Shown one piece after another: positions 54,896 to 64,000 of a DNA stretch of 64,000 nt. The notes under the pieces were generated by a model. It was not told the origin of the DNA and searched no databases. It worked only from the letters and a program-made list of their open reading frames with translations. The DNA lies in contig JAHRBS010000010.1 in the NCBI GenBank assembly GCA_024305745.1, forward strand, positions 1,247,501 through 1,311,500, written 5' to 3'. A program made the translations under genes and the position numbers. How positions within the stretch are numbered: position 1 is the first letter of the stretch; each line of letters begins with the position of its first letter. The stretch comes from Polyporus tsugae (Eukaryota; Basidiomycota; Agaricomycetes; Polyporales; Polyporaceae).

Positions 54896-57800
54896 ATGGT
54901 TCACTCAAGTCCCAACCCTGAGCACGTCAGCCATCTTGTCGCCCATCATCCTCCTCTTATCATCCATCCGCTGTCTCCGACAAGTCCTGGCAGCCAATCT
55001 GCATGGAAGTCGATATTCAGAATAGGGAGCCAATCATCCAAGAAGGGTGCTACGTCCTCCCTCACTCTTGACACCAGCACCATCCATACCTCTCAGAGCG
55101 CCCTTACCCCGCCTGCATCCGCAGTTTCTTCCATTCCGACCCTTCTCGCCTCGCCAGATCGACGGTCGTCGTACAACTCATCCAATACTCTCTCCACCGA
55201 CTCCAACCCCTCTATGCCCACAAGGGCCGTGCAGAGAACCCCAACTACTCCGGATTACTCGCGCCACGCCCCATCATCAGAGGCCGAGCCGTCGGTTAGC
55301 ACAGAGAAGCACCGTTCCAAGAAGCGTTCCGACAAGCAACGCATGCTCGGTCGTAAGGTGCCCCAAACCGCGACGGCCAACTCGTCTCAACTCTCCTTCA
55401 TGCCCCCAACACCAACCACGCCCTCGCGTTCCGGCCCGCTATCGCCCAAGGTCTTCGGTGCGAATGCGTCGCGCTTCATCCGTCGCGTCGCGTCAGCGCC
55501 CAACGCGAAGGGGCTGTTCACGCTGGGCAATCGGTCCAGCGGTGCGACGACCAAGAACGGCCTGTTATCACCTGGGGGGGCTATACCGCCGATGCCTGAG
55601 TCCGCTTCGGAGCAGGGTACCAACTCGCTGGAGACACTATCGTCAGCATCGTCGCGAGGAACGCCTTCACGACAAACGCGCTCAGTCAGCACGAACGCGG
55701 CGTCCAAGACCAAGGACCGGGTTACAAACACGCATACATCCGAGGGTCCGGGCAAGATAGCGTTTAGGAGGACGTATTCCAGTCATTCTATCAAGGTCAA
55801 GTCGGTGAGTCCGCGAACTTCTATTCTTCCACTTACTCTTCCTTGACGACAGTCCGCGACACTTGCGTAGGTGGAAGTAGGTCCTGGGAGTTTTCACAAG
55901 ATCAAAATGCTGGGAAGGGGAGATGTTGGGAAGGTGTTCCTTGTGCGGGAGAAGAAGACCAGCAAGCTGTTTGCCATGAAAGGTGCGCCGTCCTTCCGCC
56001 GATCTGGACCAAATTGGGTTCTTACGAGTCGTGAAGTCCTCTCGAAGAAGGAGATGATTGAACGGAAAAAGATCAAACGAGCCCTGACAGAGCAAGAAAT
56101 CCTCGCCACCGCAAATCACCCTTTTATCGTCACGCTTTACCATTCCTTCCAATCGGAGAACTATCTCTATTTCTGCATGGAGTATTGCATGGGCGGCGAG
56201 TTCTTCCGAGCGCTGCAGTCAAGGCCAGGAAAGTGTCTCTCAGAAGATGCAGCACGATTTTACGCGGCGGAGGTGACGGCAGCGTTGGAGTACCTGCACC
56301 TTATGGGTTTCATCTACCGGGACCTGAAGCCTGAAAGTACGTGTTCCGTTCGAGGTTTCGGTCCTCTGCGGAGATCCCGCGAGGGTTTTCATCCTCTATC
56401 CACAGTGCTGTGCTGATTCAACGTTCTTCACATCAGATATCCTACTACACCAGTCTGGGCACATAATGTTATCAGATTTCGACTTGGCGAAGCAGTCCAG
56501 CGAGCCCGGTGGTCGGCCCGCTACAATACACACAGAGGAGAATGGGGTGAGTCTCTTATCTTCCCTGCTTTGCGTCACCTTAATGATCCGAGTGGCTGTC
56601 GCCCTGCACTGTCACAGACTCCCTTAATCGATACCCGAGCTTGCACGGCAGACTTCCGAACGAACTCCTTTGTAGGCACGGAGGGTAAGTGTCGCTTCGC
56701 TGGTTTGTGCCGGGGGTCAAGAGCGGCTCGCTGACGTTGTGGCGTTGCCTTGTTCCTCAACAGAGTACATCGCTCCCGAAGTCATCCAAACATCGGGCCA
56801 TACCTCTGCCGTGGACTGGTGGACACTCGGTATCCTCATCTATGAGATGATTGTAAGTGGTGACATTCCCTAAATATCTTGTCTCAGGTCTAGGGCCGAG
56901 GGCACCGAAGTCGTTCCCACTAACTAACACCACGTTGCCGTTTTGCAGTATGCGACTACTCCGTTCAAGGGTGCTGAGCGAAATGACACGTTCCACAATA
57001 TATTGAACCTACCCGTTCATTTCCGGGACACGCCCAAGGTGTCACAGTAAGCACGTTCCGTCCTAGTCCTGTCGTCCGCTGAGCCACTAATACCACCGTG
57101 ATCTCTCTATTACGTTGTTGCACACGTACACGTAGCGCGGGCAAGGACATCATCACGCGTCTCCTCGATAAGCGAGAATGGACCCGTCTGGGCAGCAAGA
57201 GCGGCGCATCCGAGGTCAAGCAACACAAGTGGTTCGCCAAAATCAATTGGGGTCTCTTGCGAAACACGCAGCCTCCGGTGAGATTTCCTATCCTTTTATC
57301 CCCTGGAGCATGGACCTGGTCTATGTGCGCACTCACGGGCACCATGTGCCTGTGCGGGGCACGCACTCGTGTCGAATCGGGTTAGAGTGATGCGCCGGGC
57401 GCCGTCTGCTGAGTTCAGACTTTTCGGGAGGAATGCTCCGCGATGTTGGATCGGTTGGCTCCGCGGGAATACAGAAGGGCGGCTGATAGCCTTGCGGTTG
57501 GTCGGCTGGCTCGCTGCGCGCGCGGCCTTGGATGGGCATGTCGGAGATCTCCCATCTGGCAATTTCGAGTTGCCGGAAACGGAAGATCAGTCGGGCCCCC
57601 GCAAACCGATCGCGATTGGCAGTTTGACGACGAGATCTTTTGTCGCCTTCTTGCATGCTACGCGGGCGAAGCTATGCAAATTGAACGCGGATGTCATCGT
57701 CGTCCCACCACGTCGGCGGCCGCTCATTAAGTCACCCTCGATTCTCGACCGCAATTGACGAGCACAGCCGCTTAACGCACTGCGCGACGCCGGATGCGCA

Positions 57801-58180
57801 GCTTGCGCGGTCTTAGCAGGATCTCCCATGTTTTCTCATTGCCGTAACTCCCGAACAGCTTGCTGATAATCTTTGGGTTTTCCCTCCCCTATCACTGCGT
57901 TGCATCGCTCCGCACCGCGATCTGCACACTGCGACCACAGATCGTGCCCACAGCCTCGAACGGCGTCGACGCGGTTAACTTTAGGCAAATGCATGAGTCA
58001 ACGTCACTGCAGCTCGAAAAGCAGACTTCGCTCATGCCGATCAAGGCCGTTGCGGGATCAGCCTTGCCCGGGTCGCCCGGATTAGGGGAGAACGACGGGC
58101 TGGATCTGCCGCCACCGCGGACGTTCGACGAATTCAGCGCGTTCTCGAGTATCACTCTGCAGTACGATGGCGAGAGTTAA
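54896..58180 (+). CDS. FPK1: AGC protein kinase, flippase-kinase / nrc-2 family
   Basis: The first exon ([20 protein letters not shown] on) encodes about 310 residues of Ser/Thr/Pro-rich disordered sequence. The kinase domain starts [20 protein letters not shown] and [17 protein letters not shown]; across an intron comes [20 protein letters not shown]. Key motifs are G-R-G-D-V-G (ATP loop), FAMK (lysine), YRDLKPEN across an intron (catalytic loop), and LSDFDLAKQ, where DFD replaces DFG as in Fpk/Nrc-2/phototropin-type kinases. An enlarged activation loop runs to [14 protein letters not shown], then [20 protein letters not shown] and [11 protein letters not shown]. The tail has [20 protein letters not shown] and a hydrophobic motif [12 protein letters not shown], ending TAA at 58178-58180. 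Yeast Fpk1 phosphorylates Dnf flippases and so controls membrane lipid asymmetry; that role is inferred. One intron (57278-57940) is unusually long at 663 nt. Confidence 0.88.
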
Positions 58181-61100
58181 CGTGCGGCGGCGCGCCTGCG
58201 TTCCAGGTGTTCGGTTTGTGGTCGGTGGGTGTGGCTCAGTCCCTCGGCATCCCGTGGGTTTGGAATGAACGGCCTCTCCTTTTGGAGGTACACGCCTCCG
58301 CCACTGTCATGGCCTCGAGGTTGCCGACTGGGTTTTTGGTTTGGTCACCGGCGGGGAGCCCGATTGGACTCTCCGTGCCTCCGTACGCTAGGGCGCATCG
58401 GAGCGCTGTCAATGTTTCGATCTAAACCATTTCAACACTTCCGGCAGCCCTTGGTGGTCTGGACGACGGGACATTCATCATTCTTCTCCCCCCCCATACC
58501 CCACATCGCTTGCTGTTCCTCCGACTCCGGGCGGCTCGGGACTTACCCTATGGCTTCACACACGCACCCACAGGGAACGATCCTTTCGTTGCCCCGCTGC
58601 CACTCCGTCAACTTATTGTATCGATCGGACTCTGCTGCTCTTGCTCCGTGTTATCGGTTATTGTGTATGTCCCTGTTGCGCATTTGTCTCGTCCCCTTGA
58701 CGCACCCCCTTGACATCACTTATGATTTTTTCGTACGTTGGGTAGATTGCTAGTCGTGCGCACCTACACACTCGGTGCTGCACTCGGAGTAGCATTGTGT
58801 TGGCGGTACACGACTGGCTGGGACGGTTTCGTTTGCATTGGGTTTTTTTTGTCGCGTCCCCGCATACCACATTCGACACCAAACCTTCGTCAGCTTCCTC
58901 ACTGCGTCGTCCTCTCATTTGCCCGCCCGCTCTCTTCCTCATCCTGTCATTGCCCACTGTATCAACAACCACACACACACATCCACCCATGCACACGTCC
59001 ACGCTTCATATATCGTTTCCATTCGTCATCTCGTCCATAGGTATACCGTAACGTAAACTCCGTGAATCCAAGATATCTTCCGTATTCCCTGCTGTTACCC
59101 GCTGACTCTGCTTGTTAGGCCTGTACATTATTTCCTCATCATACTTCTCCCTCTCTTCCGTCTCTCTCCCACCATCCATCCAATCCACACATGCACTGGG
59201 CCCGGTTTTCGCTCGTCTACTCGTCCATCCCCGCGCCTCTCCGTCTCTCCCTTCCGCCCCATTATAGACGACCACCACGTAGGTTACGAACTCGGGCCCG
59301 GTAATTTTCCCATCTCCCCTGCTTCCTGGATAAATGTTTTTCCCGGACGGTGTGTACAGATCGATATTGGGTGTGAAGTCGTAATAAGTAGCAGCGGCGA
59401 AAATGAATATCGAGAAGGGAACCCGGGTCGACTCTCCGTCCCTCCGTCCTTTGGCGTGCCTCCTCCGAGTCTAGCGATGCGAAGCGTCGACGTCGCCGCG
59501 GCTGGGACCGTAGACCACGTTCCCGTTTCGATCACCTCAACTCACTCCGCTCTGGGTCCGCGCGCCTGCCTGGTTGGCTGCAGCGAGGCTGCAGCGGGTG
59601 CGATTTGAGAATCAGACCGCATCCGGTGCAGCGGCGTCTGGCGGTGCCCAAGGTTTGAAGGAACCTTGCTTGAGGCTTATCTAGTCTAGTGTCGAGCGGC
59701 GAGGCTCTTGTCCTTGTTCCTTGTCCTCCCGGCTGCGCCGCCTGCAGCCGCACAATCCGTGCTGCACTGGTCGCGTGGGGGGGGGGGGGGAGGTGCACAG
59801 CTGCAGCTGGACGCTGGGACTCCAATCAGACGCCCCCTCCCTGAATTCCTACTTGCTTGCCCCCCCCTCTCGCTCCGCGTGCTGTGCGCGAGATCTGGTG
59901 CAGGGCACGCCATGCGTATGATCTGAATCAGCCAGCGTCCATTAATATTGTATGTGATATGAGCCGGAGATCTTCGAGTTCCATCTCGCATCTTCTGCAG
60001 CTCGGCCGCGGGCTGTTCCCCTCGGGGCCTGTATGATAGTGCTGGGGGGGCGCAAGGGCGGAAAATGGCACGGGCGAGCGTTTCAAGGGATAAGGCCCGA
60101 ACTCTAATTTTTTTAAATTGACCATCGTAATCTGTGCATCGTCGTCAATGGGGGTGGTGCCCCCGGGGCCATTCATTTGGGTCAGACGCGAGACGGGCTG
60201 GTGTCAATTGCGTCCGCAGCGCGCATGTCAATGGGCGTGCATCATGCCGGCGGGACGGGGGAAGAGGGGGGCTCGACTATCGTAGGTTCGAGGAGGGCGG
60301 AAAGGAGGGACAATCGTAGTATCACGATCACTGCCTTGCGACAGGGCCGAGGATGGCACGCTGACTGGTGTCGGAACGTCAGGGTGCGGGCGGTCCCCCC
60401 GAGGACGTGGAAAGATGAGGATGTGCGGGCTGTAATGAAGTGTCAGAAGCGGTGCACGAGACGGGTGGGGAGAGAGTAACGCGGGGCAGGGCCGCAGGAG
60501 AGGAGGGAGCTGTGTGCAGTGCGGCGCGGGTATGGTGGGCAGGCTGGAGGGTAAGAGTATACGGATATGGGAAAGAAGAGAGACACGCGGCGGGGAGGAA
60601 GGAGGAGTGGGGTTGAGAGCGACGGCTTTGTGGCGTAGAAGCTCGAGTACGACATCGGAGCGGTTCTTTTCTTTTCTGCGCTGCGACGCGGGCTCGAGGC
60701 TAACTGACTGGTGCGCATGACGTCCGTGTCGCGCTGCGTCGCCAACCCGCGCGTGGCCCGCCGCGTCGGGCGAGATCGCAGATAAGTAGCCGGCGGCATT
60801 GGGGCGGGCGCGCGTCGGGGTGTCAGTGGTGGCGGCCGGGCGTGGTGAGCCGGGCGGGGCCGGAGGGGCTGGAGTCGGTGGGGGGCAGAGGCTAAGGCCA
60901 TGGGGGACGCGGGAGGCGGGCGAGTGGTCGGCGAAAGCTGTGCTGCCCAACACAGGTGATCGGGGAGAGCGGGTGCCAGATTCGGACTAGCCTGGAGGGC
61001 GATCGTGGGAGCCCGTGAAGCTTGGGGGACCACCCTCGAATGGGGATCGGCCAATCAGCGCGGGCCCAGGGACAGGCTGCCGAGATGCCGATTGGAGGGC

Positions 61101-61615
61101 CTCGAGCAGGACAGAGCAGAGCTGGCAGAGGACAAGAGGACCGAGGGGGCATTGCAGATGCCATGGCGAATGAGCGTTTGTCAGCAGGAATGGAGTCGCG
61201 TACGGCATGCGGAGAGGAAGTTGCCGAGCAAGAGGTCCGGATTTAGACGGCGATGTTCGATCAGAGCCTCTGACTGGATCCATCGCCGGCCTGTTTCTAG
61301 AAGGACGGTGACTGGCAGCGAACTCTATTCGACCCATGTGTGACTGGGAGGAGGGCCCCCAGGGACTGCTGGCCGCAGATGATGACCGGTCGCCGGTCGG
61401 TCGAGGAATCTAAGTCCACCGCTCGCCCTTCCTTTTCTGCGCGGCCATCGAATCCTTTGCTCTCTCTGCATCTCCCCTAAAAGTGTTGGGTTTGTCTGCC
61501 CTCGTTCTCCCATCCCCTCCTTCGGTCAAGAAGTCCTCCTCCTTCTCGACTCGCCTCGCCTCGTGCCCTTCATATTCCGTTCCCTCTCCCCCGCCCTTCG
61601 ACATCCCCGCCCGCC
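58181..61615. other. Long intergenic region upstream of the HSF-type gene
   Basis: About 3.4 kb with strong strand asymmetry: T/C-rich in 58.4-59.3 kb and G/A-rich on the plus strand in 60.0-61.3 kb, with a G14 run at 59777-59790. The purine bias opens long minus frames (60228-60953, 241 codons, and 60443-61054, 203 codons) made of Pro/Ser/Arg/His without motifs. Just before the ATG at 61616, 61430-61610 is a C/T-rich leader typical of fungal core promoters and 5' UTRs. Confidence 0.5.
61430..61610 (+). promoter_or_regulatory. Pyrimidine-rich leader/core promoter of the HSF-type gene
   Basis: A strongly C/T-rich tract of about 180 bp ends a few bases before the start codon at 61616. CT-rich tracts commonly mark the transcription start zone in filamentous fungi. 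No TATA box is visible nearby. Confidence 0.45.
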
Positions 61616-63766
61616 ATGTCGGCAGACCTCTATCCTCAGTCCGCATACCCCTCCCGCTCAGCTTATCCCCCTCGCTCCGACCAGCAATACGCGCTCTCCA
61701 ACCCCGCCGCCATCGTCTACCCGCCCCAGCTCCTCCCCTCCCAGCAGTCCATCCCAGAGGGCCAGTCCACCGACGCCTCCTCCCACCCCTCACCCCGCGA
61801 TTCCCAGTCCCCCAAGGAGGAGGACCCGTCTCTACCAAAACAAGATGGCGCGCCCCAGCAGCAGCCCGCGAAACCACAAGCCACCTTCCTCACCAAGCTC
61901 TACGCGTACGTTCATCAGACGCGTCCCCTTCGCGTTTCGTCTAAACTCACGGCCCGTTTAGCCTCCTCGAACGTCCAGAGAACCACCATATGATACGCTG
62001 GGATCCCGCAGGAGAGCACATCATTGTAGAACGCCCAGAGCAACTCGCTCTCCATGTGCTCCCCAGCGTTTACCGCCAGTCGCGCTTTGCTTCTTTCTCT
62101 CGGCAACTAAACGTAAGTACATCCTTCTTTCCTCTCTACGCAGCCCTCCGGTGCCCATCTTGGTTCCCCGCGACCCTGACACTTTTCTCGCGTGCCTTAG
62201 ATCTATGGCTTTATGCGCAAGGTCAACCTTCGGAACGTGGACCCGGCGATTGACGACCCCGACGCTAGCACTTGGTGTGAGTGTCGTGCCCGCCGTATTA
62301 CCGCCCTTGACAGCGATCTAAATCACCCTTCCCTAGCGCACCCGACTCTCAACCGACACTCGCCGCCCGAGGTCGTCGCGAACTTCAAGCGTCGTGTCCC
62401 TCCGCGCCTCCCCAAGCCCCGCAAGAACAATCCCGAGGTCCCCCAGATACCACCACCGCGCTCGGCGATTGGTACGGGTCCAGTCCCCTTTTCTCTGCCT
62501 GCAGGTGATTTATCACCGTACAAAGGTGGTCGCGCGCGAGGGTTCTCTGCGCCCGGATCTTTCACGCCACTCAGCCAGCCCGGTGCTGCTGGGTGGGGTA
62601 CTAGCTACCCCCGTTCTACTCTCCCGCCTCTGAATGTCCCTTCGGACCCGCCGCACGGCAGCATATACGCCCACTCCTCTCATACCCTACACACTCCCAC
62701 TGATGATACCCAGTCTTCTGCTTTCGGTTCCATGAATTATTCTTCCTCCGGACGTGATGCGATGATGTTGCCCTCGCCGTCGTCACAGTATCAGTACTCG
62801 GATCAGCAGAGCAACTGGTCTTTCTCTTCCAGCGCGTCAAACGCGCACTCCACTGGTTCTTTGTCTAGCCTCCTGAACCCAACGGCCAGCAGCACGAGCC
62901 TCGCCAGCGGCTACTCGAGCTCCTCTCGACCCCAGCCTGCAGCCATCAACACCTACACATCTTCTTACGCCCCGCTCAGCCGTAGCCACCATAGCGCGGG
63001 TCCTGTGTCGCCTGACAGCCGGCCGACGTCTGGGTATTCCGCGTCGTCGATGTCGACTTTGCCGACGCCGTACGAGGACCAAAGCGCCCATTTCTCGCAT
63101 GACTACTCGCGGCCCGGCTCTGGACACCACCGCCCGCTCAGCCCTTCGTCTTCGCGCCCACCATCGTCCAAGTCTTACGCGAACGGCGGTTCACTGAGCA
63201 TTCGTCGTGAGCGGAGGCACAGCCAGGCAATGTCCCCATACCCGTCGCCGTACTCGGAGCACCCGTCGCAGCGTCCGTCGACGTCTCCCCACCCTGCAGA
63301 CGACCACGCGGGTAGCGGCGCGATCCCTCGTGTCCGGAGCATGATCCAGCTCCCTTCGGTCGATAACTATAGCTTTAACCCGGCCCAGGCCGACTTCGCC
63401 TACGCAGTCGACGAGCAGCAGAGCCACAGTAACGGCATGTACGGCGTTCCTGGCACTCGGACCGTGCGGCCCTCGACGAGCGCGTCGTCGCTGAGCACAA
63501 CCAGTTCTGCGGCCAACACTCCGGGAGCGGACGGGTACGCGAATGGCGCAGGAGACGCGGATATCACCCGATGTGAGTGAGTCTGCTTCACTGGGTGGCG
63601 GCCTCGCTAGGATGCACTTCTCCCCTCGAGTCCCCGGGGTGCACCTTCGCGACGCTCTAGAGCGAATTTGACTGACATCAGTTCGCGCCTCTGCTCAGAT
63701 TCACCCGACTACGGCTTCGTCCAGATGAACGAACACCTCCCGCAATACGCTAAGAGCGAGTTGTAG
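61616..63766 (+). CDS. HSF-type DNA-binding transcription factor
   Basis: The protein starts MSADLYPQSAYPSRSAYPPR with a Pro/Gln/Ser-rich arm. The HSF-type winged helix is split by three introns: ATFLTKLYA joins LLERPENHHMIRWDPAGEHI, then YRQSRFASFSRQLN joins IYGFMRKVNLRNVDPAIDDP, and STW-S joins HPTLNRHSPPEVVANFKRRV. The S-F-x-R-Q-L-N-x-Y-G-F recognition segment and the H-x-x-F-x-R-x-x-P/L block are diagnostic. A disordered region of about 400 residues follows, very rich in Ser, Pro, Tyr and Thr. The last intron ends at TCTGCTCAG and the final exon reads YSPDYGFVQMNEHLPQYAKS then EL, with TAG at 63764-63766. No clear HR-A/B coiled coil follows the domain, so it may belong to an Sfl1/Mga1/Hsf-like regulatory branch rather than the classical heat-shock trimeriser. 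Targets are unknown. Confidence 0.85.
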
Positions 63767-64000
63767 GTCGTTCTCGACGTCGACGCCTCGCCTTTGCTCC
63801 GCAGGCCTTGGTCCGGCGCCCCGGACATGCTGCGCCGTCCTCCGTCCCTTCTCCCTCCATTGCCCCTGCCTCGCTCAATAGACGTCTCGGCTCTCGGCTC
63901 GGATTCGTTAACTCTATGCGTTCTTGCTTGCATCGATCTCTCGCAGCACCCGGCGTCACGTCTCCCCCGTCATCGCTTTCCCTTGCACCGATGGACCTTG

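Noticed and set aside
60228..60953. 241-codon minus-strand frame
   Set aside because: Low-complexity Pro/Ser/Arg/His composition caused by purine bias on the plus strand, overlapped by another 203-codon minus frame, with no motif or splice partners.
61295..61302. TTCTAGAA, a two-unit heat-shock-element-like palindrome upstream of the HSF-type gene
   Set aside because: A third inverted nGAAn unit is missing on both sides, and an 8-bp palindrome is expected by chance in a region this long.
1..64000. Mobile elements, tRNA genes, CRISPR arrays or a biosynthetic cluster
   Set aside because: No terminal repeats, transposase, reverse transcriptase, tRNA T-arm with matching stems, regular spacer repeats, or cluster of tailoring enzymes was found.

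Overview
The window is nuclear DNA of a filamentous basidiomycete, most likely a wood- or litter-associated agaricomycete. Genes are split by many 45-70 nt GT-AG introns, both strands are used, and GC is high. The protein set fits: two genes resembling DUF6593 (a family I know from mushroom-forming fungi), a GH128 glucanase-like protein, a GH125 mannosidase, a C2-proline-rich Fic1/Inn1-type protein, and an nrc-2/FPK-type kinase. I place it no lower than class. All models come from reading the sequence and rebuilding splice sites by eye, so inner exon borders are approximate.

Layout. 1-2148 (+): 3' part of a large dynamin/SLIP-GC-like GTPase. 3260-5399 (+): secreted GH125 (Mug157-like). 5942-8513 (+): C2-domain cytokinesis protein. 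8873-9465 (-): small HIG1/Rcf2-like mitochondrial membrane protein. 9861-15960: two head-to-head WD40 proteins that are paralogues of each other. 16679-18801 (-): secreted M28 aminopeptidase, divergent from 19062-19561 (+), mitochondrial ribosomal protein uL11m. 20863-21837 (+): DUF6593 protein. 22443-24058 (-): AhpD-fold protein. 24598-26010 (-): GH128. 26741-27933 (+): two-RRM protein. 28447-29909 (+): GPATCH11. 31224-32171 (-): unidentified disordered protein. 34011-34354 (+): RNA polymerase subunit Rpb12. 35126-36001 (-): second DUF6593 protein. 38780-40745 (+): bZIP factor with a DUF3425-like C-terminus. 41211-41576 (-): mitochondrial uS14m, divergent from a small membrane protein at 42013-42306 (+). 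42582-45723 (-): vacuolar-type MFS transporter. 54896-58180 (+): AGC flippase-kinase homologue. 61616-63766 (+): HSF-type transcription factor.

About 9 kb (45.7-54.9 kb) holds no gene I can defend. It carries short coding-like stretches suggesting decayed or very divergent F-box/LRR/WD-like genes. Smaller empty stretches lie at 36.0-38.8, 32.2-34.0 and 58.2-61.6 kb.

There is no operon, biosynthetic cluster, mobile element or CRISPR array. The genes are mostly unrelated housekeeping and secretion functions. The most notable observations are the divergent WD40 paralogue pair, the bZIP gene (a GC-AG intron inside its basic region, and an apparent stop codon that is really part of a splice donor), and the orphan block at 45.7-54.9 kb.
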